A stretch of 64,000 bases of DNA. Origin: Actinokineospora fastidiosa. Its GTDB lineage: Bacteria; Actinomycetota; Actinomycetes; Mycobacteriales; Pseudonocardiaceae. Of this stretch, positions 48,548-58,053 are shown one piece after another (position 1 is the stretch's first letter; each line of letters starts with the position of its first letter). The position numbers and the translations under genes are program-made. Below the pieces are notes generated by a model. The model saw only the letters and a list, made by a program, of their open reading frames with translations. It was not told the DNA's origin and ran no database searches. The DNA is taken from contig NZ_BMRB01000001.1 in the NCBI RefSeq assembly GCF_014648415.1, forward strand, positions 1,488,001-1,552,000, written 5' to 3'.

Positions 48548-49651
48548 GTGACGTCCGACCTCATCTCCTTCGCCCGCGGCGCCCCGTCCCTCGACATCGT
48601 CGACATCGACGGGCTCAAGGCCGCCGCGGACGCCGCCCTGACCACCGACCCCGGTGGCGCGACCGGATACGGCACCGCCATCGGCTACCCCCCGCTGCGC
48701 AAGTTCCTGGCGGAGAAGCACGGCGTCGCCGAGGAGCAGGTGCTGGTCACCAACGGCTCCATGCAGGCGGACGCCTTCCTGTTCGACGAGCTCGTCGAGC
48801 CGGGCCGCGCGGTCGTCGTCGAGCGCCCGACCTACGACCGCACGCTGCTCGGCCTGCGCCAGCGCGGCGCGGACGTGCGCGCGGTCACCCTCGACACCGA
48901 CGGCATCGACACCGAGGAACTGGCCGCCCTGCTGGAGTCCGGGGTGCGCCCGACGTTCGCGCACGTCATCCCGAACTTCCAGAACCCGGCGGGCTACACC
49001 CTCAGCGCCGCGAAGCGGGCCCGGCTGGTGGAGCTGGCCGAGGCGCACGACTTCATCGTCTTCGAGGACGACCCGTACGTGCAGATCCGCTTCGCCGGTG
49101 AGCCGCTGCCCACCATGCTGGAGCTGGACGGCGGCCGGGGGCGCGTGGTGTACGCCAGCTCGTTCTCCAAGACCGTCGCCCCCGGCGTGCGGGTGGGCTA
49201 CCTGGTCGGCCCCGCCGACCTCATCGCCCGCATCCGCGTGCGCGCGACCAACACCTACATCTCGCCCAACATGCTCGCCCAGGCGATCGTGTACCGGTTC
49301 TGCGTCGACGGCGGCCTGGAGCGCTCGGTGGCCACGGTCAACGCCGCCCTGCGCGAGCGTGCCGACGTGCTGTGCGACGCGCTGGCCAAGCACATCCCGG
49401 ACGCGCGGTTCACCAAGCCCGACGGCGGCTACTTCATGTGGGTCGAGCTGCCCGATGGCGTGAACGTCGGCGAGCTGCTGACCGCGGCCGAGCAGCGCGG
49501 GGTCACCTTCGTCAAGGGCACGGACTTCCTGCTCGACGGCGGCGAGTCGACGCTGCGCATGGCCTACTCCGGCGTGCGGACGGACCAGATCGAGGAGGGC
49601 GTCGCGCGCATCGCCGACGCCCTGGGGTCGCTGCGGGTCAGCGCGGGCTGA
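48548..49651 (+). CDS. PLP-dependent aminotransferase (class I/II, 2-aminoadipate type)
   Basis: A 367-residue fold-type I aminotransferase. It has GYGTAIGYPPLRKFLAEKHGV, ITNG-type VLVTNGSMQADAF, the segment PNFQNPAGYTLS, the PLP lysine in SSFSKTVAPGVRVGYL and the C-terminal LRMAYSG. It resembles LysN/2-aminoadipate aminotransferases and the catalytic half of MocR regulators, but has no helix-turn-helix domain. GTG is the first codon of the conserved part. The substrate is unknown. Confidence 0.88.
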   Translation: MTSDLISFARGAPSLDIVDIDGLKAAADAALTTDPGGATGYGTAIGYPPLRKFLAEKHGVAEEQVLVTNGSMQADAFLFDELVEPGRAVVVERPTYDRTLLGLRQRGADVRAVTLDTDGIDTEELAALLESGVRPTFAHVIPNFQNPAGYTLSAAKRARLVELAEAHDFIVFEDDPYVQIRFAGEPLPTMLELDGGRGRVVYASSFSKTVAPGVRVGYLVGPADLIARIRVRATNTYISPNMLAQAIVYRFCVDGGLERSVATVNAALRERADVLCDALAKHIPDARFTKPDGGYFMWVELPDGVNVGELLTAAEQRGVTFVKGTDFLLDGGESTLRMAYSGVRTDQIEEGVARIADALGSLRVSAG

Positions 49652-49661
49652 CCCGGCGCCA

Positions 49662-49694
49662 CCGCGTGGCCGGGACCGGTTTCCGGCCACGCGG
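49662..49694 (+). terminator. Terminator after the aminotransferase
   Basis: A perfect 12-bp stem (CCGCGTGGCCGG and its complement) with a 9-nt loop. Confidence 0.75.
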
Positions 49695-49816
49695 CGGCGT
49701 GCCGTAGAGTGGTCGGAGCGACTCGACGAGCCGCGACTGGCTGTGCCGCCCGCGGTGCGGCTAGGGTGGGGCACGTCGAACCAGGCGCGGTTCGCCAGTC
49801 CGCTGGCGGTTCGCGA

Positions 49817-49889
<73 letters not shown>

Positions 49890-49958
49890 CGTTTGACGTC
49901 CGGTGCGGCTGACCGTCGCACCGGATGCGAGGTCAGCACACCGAGCGGAGGAACTGGC

Positions 49959-51216
<1,258 letters not shown>

Positions 51217-51237
51217 CGCCCCGCCGGGGTGTCTTTC

Positions 51238-51267
51238 GTGGGAGGGCCAATGCGCGGCCCGCACCAC
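51238..51267 (+). promoter_or_regulatory. Probable L1-binding leader hairpin
   Basis: GTGGGAGGGCC and GGCCCGCACCAC pair through GTGG/CCAC and GGGCC/GGCCC around an internal asymmetric loop (GA opposite GCA). This copies the GUGGGAG...ACCAC shape that ribosomal protein L1 recognises on 23S rRNA and on L11-L1 mRNA leaders. It should allow L1 to repress its own translation. In other bacteria the site precedes rplK; here it is followed directly by rplA. Confidence 0.6.
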
Positions 51268-51294
51268 AACTGATCCGCTAGGTAAGGAACAGCA

Positions 51295-52014
51295 ATGGCA
51301 AAGCGCAGCAAGGCATACGCCGAGGCGGCCAAGCTCATCGACAAGGCCAAGCTCTACTCCCCGCTCGAGGCGGCGAAGCTGGCCAAGGAGACCTCCAAGG
51401 TCAAGCTGGACGCCACCGTCGAGGTCGCGATGCGGCTCGGCGTCGACCCCCGCAAGGCCGACCAGATGGTCCGCGGCACCGTCAACCTGCCGCACGGCAC
51501 CGGCAAGACGGCCCGCGTGATCGTGTTCGCCGTCGGCGACAAGGCCGCCGAGGCCGAGGCCGCCGGCGCCGACGCGGTGGGCGCGGAGGACCTGATCGAG
51601 CGCATCCAGGGCGGCTGGCTGGACTTCGACGCCGCGATCGCCACCCCGGACCAGATGGCCAAGGTCGGCCGGATCGCCCGCATCCTCGGCCCGCGCGGCC
51701 TGATGCCGAACCCGAAGACCGGCACCGTGACCCCGGACGTCACCAAGGCCGTCAACGACATCAAGGGCGGCAAGATCAACTTCCGGGTGGACAAGCAGGC
51801 CAACCTGCACCTGGTGATCGGCAAGGCGTCGTTCGACCACGCCAAGCTGGTGGAGAACTACGCCGCCGCGCTCGACGAGATCCTGCGCGCCAAGCCCTCG
51901 GCGGCCAAGGGCCGCTACGTCAAGAAGGTGACCTTCACCACGACGATGGGCCCCGGCATCCCGGTCGACCCGACCCGGACCCGCAACCTGCTCGAAGAGG
52001 ACGCCCAGGCCTGA
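51295..52014 (+). CDS. rplA: 50S ribosomal protein L1
   Basis: A 239-residue ribosomal protein. Markers are [51 protein letters not shown] and the C-terminal [18 protein letters not shown]. It has full family length. AGGTAAGGAAC lies before the ATG. Only 78 bp separate it from nusG, too little to hold rplK. A terminator follows. Confidence 0.97.
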   Translation: MAKRSKAYAEAAKLIDKAKLYSPLEAAKLAKETSKVKLDATVEVAMRLGVDPRKADQMVRGTVNLPHGTGKTARVIVFAVGDKAAEAEAAGADAVGAEDLIERIQGGWLDFDAAIATPDQMAKVGRIARILGPRGLMPNPKTGTVTPDVTKAVNDIKGGKINFRVDKQANLHLVIGKASFDHAKLVENYAAALDEILRAKPSAAKGRYVKKVTFTTTMGPGIPVDPTRTRNLLEEDAQA

Positions 52015-52027
52015 TCCTGGTTCTGTC

Positions 52028-52061
52028 GACGGGCCCCGCCGGTACTCCGGCGGGGCCCGTC
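52028..52061. terminator. Terminator after rplA
   Basis: A perfect 15-bp stem (GACGGGCCCCGCCGG and its complement) with loop TACT, between rplA and a converging gene. Confidence 0.85.
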
Positions 52062-52067
52062 GGTCTC

Positions 52068-52286
52068 TCACGCCCGGGACTTGCGGCTCTCGAGCAGTTC
52101 CAAGAGCGCGGCCGCGACCACGATCACGGCGACGGAGACGATCCACCAGTACGGCTCGGGCAGCCGGAGCGGGAGGGCGAGGACCGGATTCCAGTCGAAC
52201 ACCCGCGACACCAGCGGCACCACGCCCTCGTAGATCCCGACGACGAACACGACGGCCTGTAGCGCCTCGATCCCCCTGCGTTCCAT
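52068..52286 (-). CDS. Small two-helix membrane protein
   Basis: A 72-residue hypothetical protein with two hydrophobic helices (VVFVVGIYEGVVPLV and WWIVSVAVIVVAAALLELL) and short charged ends. No family is recognised. It is read against the ribosomal genes and begins 58 bp from the end of the next minus-strand gene, so the two may be co-transcribed. Function unknown. Confidence 0.6.
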   Translation of the reverse strand: MERRGIEALQAVVFVVGIYEGVVPLVSRVFDWNPVLALPLRLPEPYWWIVSVAVIVVAAALLELLESRKSRA

Positions 52287-52344
52287 GAGTCGAACCTAGC
52301 GCTGACCGGTGTCGCCGCGGTTCTTACTGGCGAACTAGGCCGCT

Positions 52345-53097
52345 TTACCGGCAATCGGCTGCTTCCTTCTGGTGATCGGTGATGATCCACTGGTCACCCT
52401 TCGACCTGGGGATGATCCGGAACGTGAACCGTCCCAGCGGCGGACCGCCCTCGATCTCGAGTTCACACGAGCTGATGACCACGTTGCCGTCGGGACCAGG
52501 CCTCAGTTTCTCCAACCAGGGCCGGTGGCGGGCGTACGAGGTGGTGTCGGTGACCTCATCCGACAGGCGCTGGACCGCGACCTCACAGCTCGGGGCGTTG
52601 AAATGGTCGGCGAACCGCTGCTCCAGCTCCGGCGTCTCGAATCGATGGCAGGCGTGCGTGCGTGTGGTGGGGTCCGTTCCGCCTCCGACCTCCTTGTAGA
52701 ACAGCCGAAACGCCTCCGCGGCGCTGGAGGCGTGGATCACGCTGCGCGTCTCCTGGTGGCCGCCGGTGATGTGGGCAGGCAGATTCTCGTCGGGATCACC
52801 GAAGTAGTGGTTGAGCGCCCAAGAGGCAGCCACAAGCAACGCGAGCAGGAACGCGATCTTGCGGACCAGTTTGCTGAACAGGATCCTCCGCCACAGCGGA
52901 CGCCGATACGGCGGGGGCAACGGTGGCAGCCTGCCTTCGCGCTGGGCTTCCTCCAACCGCTGGAACTCCTGGAAACGCTGGAATCTCTGCCACTGCTCGG
53001 CATCGAACCCCGTGTCCGGCACGGCGGGCGGCTGGCCGTCGGGAACTGCGGGGGGCGGACCCGGACGGTCGTGCGGGGGCTGCTGATCGTCGGCCAC
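52345..53097 (-). CDS. Single-pass membrane protein of unknown function
   Basis: A 250-residue protein. A Pro/Gln-rich cytoplasmic N-terminus of about 75 residues ends in YRRPLWRRILFSKLVRK, then one transmembrane helix (IAFLLALLVAASWALNHYF), then an extracytoplasmic domain of about 150 residues. That domain has four Cys residues (HACHRF, PSCEV, SSCELEI, ADCR), likely two disulfides, and an NTF2-like look (SAAEAFRLFYKEVGGG, DQWIITDHQ). The GTG start at MADDQQP is the best supported. Function unknown. Confidence 0.7.
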   Translation of the reverse strand: MADDQQPPHDRPGPPPAVPDGQPPAVPDTGFDAEQWQRFQRFQEFQRLEEAQREGRLPPLPPPYRRPLWRRILFSKLVRKIAFLLALLVAASWALNHYFGDPDENLPAHITGGHQETRSVIHASSAAEAFRLFYKEVGGGTDPTTRTHACHRFETPELEQRFADHFNAPSCEVAVQRLSDEVTDTTSYARHRPWLEKLRPGPDGNVVISSCELEIEGGPPLGRFTFRIIPRSKGDQWIITDHQKEAADCR

Positions 53098-53120
53098 CGC
53101 CTCATCATGCCGGGGGCGAT

Positions 53121-53150
53121 TTGGAAGGTACAGCCGGCGGCGCGTAGTCT
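53121..53150 (+). promoter_or_regulatory. Candidate promoter of the rplJ-rplL leader
   Basis: TTGGAA, an 18-bp spacer and TAGTCT; the predicted start falls just before the L10 leader structure. Confidence 0.55.
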
Positions 53151-53158
53151 TGTCGAGG

Positions 53159-53280
53159 TTTCACCGAAGACCGCTGGTTCCTCTTCGATCCCGGAGAGGT
53201 GAAATGCCCCGAGTGGGCGGCCCGCGCAGGGGGAACGGGTTGGTCTCTTCTCACGCCCCGTGCCGTCCTGCGCCGGGGCG
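53159..53280 (+). ncRNA. L10 ribosomal protein leader
   Basis: The leader upstream of rplJ carries the typical CACCGAAGACCGC...GGT segment closed by TTTCACC/GGTGAAA, as in known L10 leaders that bind L10-(L12)4. A GC-rich hairpin (CGCCCCG to CGGGGCG) followed by TTCGTCGTCTCT lies before the ribosome-binding site and could act as an attenuator. Confidence 0.8.
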
Positions 53281-53330
53281 TTCGTCGTCTCTGGGCTTCC
53301 GGCGTCAGCCCAACGAGAGGAGGCGACACC

Positions 53331-53876
53331 ATGGCGAAGCCCGACAAGGTGGCCGCTGTCGACGAGATCGCGGACCGGTTCCGCAGCAGCTCGGCGGCCG
53401 TCGTCACCGAGTACAGCGGCCTCACCGTGTCGCAGCTGACCACGCTGCGTCGCGCTCTCGGCACCGGCGCGTCCTACCGCGTCGCGAAGAACACCCTGGT
53501 CAAGCGCGCTGCCGAGGAGGCGGGCGTCACCGGCCTGGAGAGCCTGTTCGTCGGTCCCACCGCCATCGCCTTCATCGAGGGCGAGCCGGTGGACGCGGCC
53601 AAGGCGCTGCGCGATTTCGCCAAGGACAACAAGGGTCTGGTCATCAAGGGCGGCTACATGGACGGCCGCCCGCTCACCGTCGAAGAGGTCACCCGCATCG
53701 CGGACCTCGAGACGCGTGAGGTGCTGCTCGCCAAGCTGGCGGGCGCGATGAAGGGCAACCTGAGCAAGGCCGCTGGCCTGTTCGCCGCCCCGGCGTCCCA
53801 GGTCGCCCGCCTGGCCGCCGCCCTGCGCGACAAGAAGGCCGAAGGCGCTCCCGCCGACGAGCCTGCCGAGAGCTGA
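53331..53876 (+). CDS. rplJ: 50S ribosomal protein L10
   Basis: A 181-residue stalk-base protein. It begins [17 protein letters not shown] and contains [37 protein letters not shown] and the L12-binding C-terminal helices. GAGAGGAGG lies about 8 nt upstream of the chosen ATG. Longer starts within the leader RNA are rejected. It is followed by rplL after 60 bp. Confidence 0.97.
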   Translation: MAKPDKVAAVDEIADRFRSSSAAVVTEYSGLTVSQLTTLRRALGTGASYRVAKNTLVKRAAEEAGVTGLESLFVGPTAIAFIEGEPVDAAKALRDFAKDNKGLVIKGGYMDGRPLTVEEVTRIADLETREVLLAKLAGAMKGNLSKAAGLFAAPASQVARLAAALRDKKAEGAPADEPAES

Positions 53877-53936
53877 TCCACCACCCGGATAACCCGCGCC
53901 CGGAGCACCGGGTGTGCACGTGAAAGGAACGCCACC

Positions 53937-54326
53937 ATGGCGAAGCTGAGCAACGACGACCTGCTCGACGCCTTCAAGGAGATGACCCTCCTGGAGCTGT
54001 CGGAGTTCGTGAAGCTGTTCGAGGAGACCTTCGAGGTCACCGCCGCCGCCCCGGTCGCCGTCGCGGCCGCCCCGGCGCAGGGTGGCGCCGCCGCCCCGGC
54101 CGAGGAGGAGAAGGACTCCTTCGACGTCATCCTCGAGGGCGCTGGCGACAAGAAGATCCAGGTCATCAAGGTCGTCCGCGAGGTCGTCACCGGCCTGGGC
54201 CTGAAGGAGGCCAAGGAGCTGGTCGAGGCCGCCCCGAAGCCCATCCTCGAGGGCGTCAAGAAGGACGTCGCCGACGCGGCCAAGGAGAAGCTGGAGGCCG
54301 CGGGCGCCAAGATCAGCCTCAAGTGA
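53937..54326 (+). CDS. rplL: 50S ribosomal protein L7/L12
   Basis: A 129-residue stalk protein. The N-terminal dimerisation part ([20 protein letters not shown]), an Ala/Pro hinge and the C-terminal factor-binding domain ([32 protein letters not shown]) are all present. GAAAGGA precedes the ATG. Confidence 0.98.
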   Translation: MAKLSNDDLLDAFKEMTLLELSEFVKLFEETFEVTAAAPVAVAAAPAQGGAAAPAEEEKDSFDVILEGAGDKKIQVIKVVREVVTGLGLKEAKELVEAAPKPILEGVKKDVADAAKEKLEAAGAKISLK

Positions 54327-54346
54327 TCTCGGCGTAGCGCCTCGCT

Positions 54347-54382
54347 CGAAGGCCCGGTCCCCGGTGGGGCGCCGGGCCTTCG
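54347..54382 (+). terminator. Terminator after rplL
   Basis: An 11-bp perfect stem (CGAAGGCCCGG and its complement) with a 14-nt loop that can pair further. Confidence 0.75.
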
Positions 54383-54398
54383 GCTTGTCCGCACCGGC

Positions 54399-54433
54399 AA
54401 GGTGTTGCACCTTTGCGAAGAAGTGCGACACTT
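54399..54433. promoter_or_regulatory. Twin palindromes at the vapBC promoter, candidate autoregulatory operator
   Basis: AAGGTG-TTG-CACCTT and AAGTG-CGA-CACTT lie 21 bp apart centre to centre, two helical turns. The second ends 5 bp before the antitoxin GTG. VapB-VapC complexes usually repress their own promoter through such repeats. TTGCAC within the first repeat may be the -35, which would give a leaderless transcript. Confidence 0.6.
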
Positions 54434-54438
54434 GGCCG

Positions 54439-54696
54439 GTGCCCACGGAGAACCCGCGCCACACGATCACCGAGGACGAGGTGGTCCGCGCCGCGCTGGA
54501 CGAGGCCGCGCTGCGCTGGCCGGAGCTGCGGGACCGGCCGAGCAAGCTGCTGCGCAGGCTGGTCGCGGAGGGGCACCGCGCCATCCGCGAGTCCGCGGAC
54601 GGCAGGCGCGCCGCCGTCATCGCCACCTCCGGCATCGCCACCGGCGCCTACGGCCCCGGCCACCTCGGCGAGCTGCGCGACGAGTGGCCGTCGTGA
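54439..54696 (+). CDS. vapB: VapB-like antitoxin
   Basis: An 85-residue protein encoded directly before a PIN toxin and overlapping it by 4 bp (GTGA), the standard antitoxin position. The middle is helical and basic (LRDRPSKLLRRLVAEGHRAIRE). The C-terminal GAYGPGHLGELRDEWPS would be the toxin-binding tail. There is no ribosome-binding site before the GTG, so translation may be leaderless. The exact antitoxin family is not certain. Confidence 0.75.
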   Translation: MPTENPRHTITEDEVVRAALDEAALRWPELRDRPSKLLRRLVAEGHRAIRESADGRRAAVIATSGIATGAYGPGHLGELRDEWPS

Positions 54697-55076
54697 TCGT
54701 CGTCGACGCGGGCGTGCTCATCGCGCACTTCGACCGCACCGAGGTCCACCACGAGCGGGCCACGCGGCTGCTGCTCGCCACCGGCGACGAGCCGCTGCGC
54801 ATGGGCGCGCTGACCATGGCCGAGGTGCTGGTCGGCCCGTGCAAGACCGGCACGGAGGACACCGTGCGCCGCGCCATGGACCAGCTCGGCCTGCAGGTCG
54901 TGGGCCTGTCGTCGTCGCAGGTGGCGGCCCTGGCCGGACTGCGCGCCACCACCGGCCTCCCGATGCCGGACTGCTGCTCGCTGCTCACCGCGGAGACCTA
55001 CGGCGCGAAGCTGGCGACCTTCGATGACCGATTGATGCGGATCGCCGCCGTCCGGGCGGTCCACGTCCTCTCCTGA
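54693..55076 (+). CDS. vapC: VapC-like PIN-domain ribonuclease toxin
   Basis: A 127-residue PIN-domain protein. The acidic metal-binding residues are in VIVVDAGVLIAHFDR, MAEVLVGP, LPMPDCCSLLTA and LATFDDRLMRIA, the complete PIN set. VapC toxins cut tRNA or rRNA when free of antitoxin. In mycobacteria a vapBC pair also flanks mkl downstream of rplL, so this may be a conserved neighbourhood. Confidence 0.9.
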   Translation: MIVVDAGVLIAHFDRTEVHHERATRLLLATGDEPLRMGALTMAEVLVGPCKTGTEDTVRRAMDQLGLQVVGLSSSQVAALAGLRATTGLPMPDCCSLLTAETYGAKLATFDDRLMRIAAVRAVHVLS

Positions 55077-55293
55077 GCCACCGAACGGGTGTGCGCGGTG
55101 CTGCGTTCTGCCCGCGACAGCACTCTGTGTGGTGCGCGTCATAGCCCCCTTGAACCAGGCAAGGGCCGAACAGGTACGTTCTGAACTCCGCAGTAACTTC
55201 AGCAGTAACCAGTGCCTGTCGCCGTCGTTGCACCTGGGTAGCAACGCCGAGCGGGCGGCGGGCGTTGACGGCGGGAAGTCGGGAGGGTCGCGG

Positions 55294-56427
55294 ATGGGCG
55301 CCGAGGTGGTCATCGAGGGGCTGACGAAGTCCTTCGGCAGGCAGGCCATCTGGCGGGACGTCTCCCTGACGCTCCCGCCGGGCGAGGTCTCGGTCATGCT
55401 CGGGCCCTCCGGCACCGGCAAGTCCGTCTTCCTGAAGTCGATGATCGGCCTGCTCAAGCCCGACCGCGGCTCCTGCCTCATCAACGGCGTCGACATCGTC
55501 ACCTGTTCCGAACAGCAGCTCTATGAGACCCGCAAGCTGTTCGGCGTGCTGTTCCAGGACGGCGCGCTGTTCGGCTCGATGAACCTGTTCGACAACGTCG
55601 CCTTCCCGCTGCGCGAGCACACCCGCAAGTCCGAGGCCGAGATCAAGCGGATCGTCCTCGAGAAGCTGGAGATGACGGGCCTGCAGGGCGCGGAGAAGAA
55701 GCTGCCCGGCGAGATCTCCGGCGGCATGCGCAAGCGCGCCGGGCTGGCCCGCGCGCTGGTGCTGGACCCGCAGATCATCCTCTGCGACGAGCCCGACTCC
55801 GGCCTCGACCCGGTCCGCACCGCGTACCTGAGCCAGCTCCTCATCGACCTCAATGCCCAGATCGACGCGACGATCCTCATCGTCACGCACAACATCAACC
55901 TCGCCCGCACGGTCCCGGACAACCTGGGCATGCTGTTCCGCAAGGAGCTGGTCATGTTCGGGCCCCGCGAGGTGCTGCTGACCAGCGACGAGCCCGTCGT
56001 CGAGCAGTTCCTCAACGGCAGGCGGCTCGGCCCCATCGGCATGTCGGAGGAGAAGGACGCCGCGACGATGGCCGCCGAGCAGGCGCACGCCGCGGCGGGC
56101 CACTCCGACGGGTCGCCGGAGGAGGACCTGCGCGGCATCGTCCCGCAGATCGAGCCGACGCCGGGGCTGCCCGAGCGCCAGGCCGTGCGCCGCCGCAAGG
56201 ACCGCGTCATGCGGATCCTGCACGAGCTGCCGCCCGCCGCGCAGGAGGGCATCATCGCCTCCCTGACCCCCGAGGAGCAGCGCCGCTACGGCGTGCGCGC
56301 GGGCGCCCACGCCGCGGGGAGGCCGCGCGTCGCGGTGCCCAGCCCGACGCCGAGGACGGGGTTCAGCGGGTCGCTCGCCGACACGGACGTGGCGAACCTG
56401 CCGCGCACCGACTGGGGATCGCGATGA
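55294..56427 (+). CDS. mceG: ABC transporter ATPase MceG (Mkl)
   Basis: A 377-residue ATPase that powers Mce lipid import. Walker A GPSGTGKS is at residues 37-44, the ABC signature SGGMRKRAG near 142, Walker B IILCDEP near 161-166 and the H-loop THN near 198. The C-terminal 110 residues form the actinobacterial Mkl extension. GGGAGGG lies before the ATG. Its stop overlaps the yrbEA start, so it is part of the mce operon here, unlike in mycobacteria. The 217-bp gap upstream should hold the promoter; I see no clear operator. Confidence 0.95.
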   Translation: MGAEVVIEGLTKSFGRQAIWRDVSLTLPPGEVSVMLGPSGTGKSVFLKSMIGLLKPDRGSCLINGVDIVTCSEQQLYETRKLFGVLFQDGALFGSMNLFDNVAFPLREHTRKSEAEIKRIVLEKLEMTGLQGAEKKLPGEISGGMRKRAGLARALVLDPQIILCDEPDSGLDPVRTAYLSQLLIDLNAQIDATILIVTHNINLARTVPDNLGMLFRKELVMFGPREVLLTSDEPVVEQFLNGRRLGPIGMSEEKDAATMAAEQAHAAAGHSDGSPEEDLRGIVPQIEPTPGLPERQAVRRRKDRVMRILHELPPAAQEGIIASLTPEEQRRYGVRAGAHAAGRPRVAVPSPTPRTGFSGSLADTDVANLPRTDWGSR

Positions 56428-57215
56428 CGGCGCGCACCGCGCGCCCGATGCCCGGCGCGGGGGCGCTGCGGGAGACCGGCAGGCTGTTCGCGCTCGGCCT
56501 CGACGTCGCGGTCAACATCTTCAAGCGGCCGTTCCAGTTCCGCGAGTTCATCCAGCAGTGCTGGTTCATCGCCAGCGTCACGATCCTGCCGACCGCGCTC
56601 GTCGCCATCCCGTTCGGCGCGATCGTCGCGCTGCAGCTGGGCACGCTGATCGTCCAGCTCGGCGCGCAGAGCTTCACCGGGGCGGCCAGCGTGCTGGCGA
56701 TCATCCAGCAGGCCGCGCCGCTGGTGACCGCGCTGCTGGTGGCGGGCGCGGGCGGCAGCGCGATCTGCGCCGACATCGGCTCGCGCACCATCCGCGAGGA
56801 GATCGACGCGATGGAGGTGCTGGGCGTCTCGCCGATCCAGCGCCTGATCGTGCCCAGGGTGCTCGCCGCGATGCTGGTCGCCGTGCTGCTCAACGGCCTG
56901 GTCAGCGTGGTCGGCGTGATGGGCGGCTACTTCTTCAACGTCGTGCTGCAGGGCGGGACGCCGGGCGCGTACCTGGCCAGCTTCTCGGCCCTGGCGCAGC
57001 TGCCGGACCTGTGGATCAGCGAGCTCAAGGCGCTGATCTTCGGCTTCATCGCGGGCGTGGTCGCCGCCTACCGCGGCCTGAACCCGAAGGGCGGCCCCAA
57101 GGGCGTCGGCGACGCGGTGAACCAGTCCGTCGTCATCACGTTCCTGCTGCTGTTCTTCGTCAACTTCGTGCTGACCGCGGTGTACCTGCAGGTCGTCCCG
57201 GCGAAGGGGAGCTGA
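56424..57215 (+). CDS. yrbEA: MlaE/YrbE-family permease A of the Mce system
   Basis: A 263-residue permease with five or six transmembrane helices. The MlaE signature is present: AGAGGSAICADIGSRTIREEIDAMEVLGVSP, which couples to the MceG ATPase. It overlaps mceG by 4 bp. With YrbEB it forms the membrane channel through which substrate delivered by the Mce proteins passes. Confidence 0.95.
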   Translation: MTARTARPMPGAGALRETGRLFALGLDVAVNIFKRPFQFREFIQQCWFIASVTILPTALVAIPFGAIVALQLGTLIVQLGAQSFTGAASVLAIIQQAAPLVTALLVAGAGGSAICADIGSRTIREEIDAMEVLGVSPIQRLIVPRVLAAMLVAVLLNGLVSVVGVMGGYFFNVVLQGGTPGAYLASFSALAQLPDLWISELKALIFGFIAGVVAAYRGLNPKGGPKGVGDAVNQSVVITFLLLFFVNFVLTAVYLQVVPAKGS

Positions 57216-57216
57216 G

Positions 57217-58053
57217 ATGACGCCACTGGACACCGCGCGCAAGGTCGTCGAGAAGCCGCTCGGCGCGCTCGACGACCTCGGCGACCAGCTCTCCTTCTAC
57301 GTCCGCGCGCTCGCCTGGATCCCGAGGGCGCTGCGCCGGTACATGCGCGAGACGATGCGGCTGCTCGCCGAGGTGAGCTTCGGCTCCGGCGCGCTCGCCG
57401 TCATCGGCGGCACCGTCGGCGTCATGGTCGGGCTGACCGTGTTCACCGGCGTCGTGGTCGGCATGCAGGGCTACGCCGCGCTCGACCAGATCGGCACCGC
57501 GGCGTTCTCCGGGTTCGCCTCGGCCTACATCAACACCCGCGAGGTCGCGCCGCTGGTCGCCGGGCTCGCGCTGTCGGCGACCGTCGGCGCGGGCTTCACC
57601 GCCCAGCTCGGCGCGATGCGCATCTCCGAGGAGATCGACGCGCTGGAGGTCATGGCGGTCCCGAGCCTGCCGTTCCTGGTGACGACCCGGATCATCGCGG
57701 GCTTCATCGCGGTGATCCCGCTCTACATCATCGGGCTGCTGACGTCCTATCTGGCGTCGCGGACGATCATCGTGCACTTCTACCAGCAGTCGGCGGGCAC
57801 CTACGACCACTACTTCAACCTGTTCCTCCCACCCGAGGACGTGTTCTGGTCGTTCGGCAAGGTGCTGATCTTCGCGGTGATCATCATCCTGTCGCACTGC
57901 TACTACGGCTACACCGCCAGCGGCGGCCCCGCTGGCGTGGGCGTGGCCGTGGGCCGCGCGGTCCGGATGACGATCGTGACCGTGGCGCTGGTCAACTTCT
58001 TCATCGGCTTCGCCATCTGGGGCACCACGACGACGGTGAGGATCGCGGGATGA
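57217..58053 (+). CDS. yrbEB: MlaE/YrbE-family permease B of the Mce system
   Basis: A 278-residue second permease. An amphipathic N-terminal stretch (LDDLGDQLSFYVRALAWIPRALRRY) precedes the transmembrane core; the coupling signature is ATVGAGFTAQLGAMRISEEIDALEVM. It starts 1 nt after the yrbEA stop and overlaps mceA. Confidence 0.95.
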   Translation: MTPLDTARKVVEKPLGALDDLGDQLSFYVRALAWIPRALRRYMRETMRLLAEVSFGSGALAVIGGTVGVMVGLTVFTGVVVGMQGYAALDQIGTAAFSGFASAYINTREVAPLVAGLALSATVGAGFTAQLGAMRISEEIDALEVMAVPSLPFLVTTRIIAGFIAVIPLYIIGLLTSYLASRTIIVHFYQQSAGTYDHYFNLFLPPEDVFWSFGKVLIFAVIIILSHCYYGYTASGGPAGVGVAVGRAVRMTIVTVALVNFFIGFAIWGTTTTVRIAG

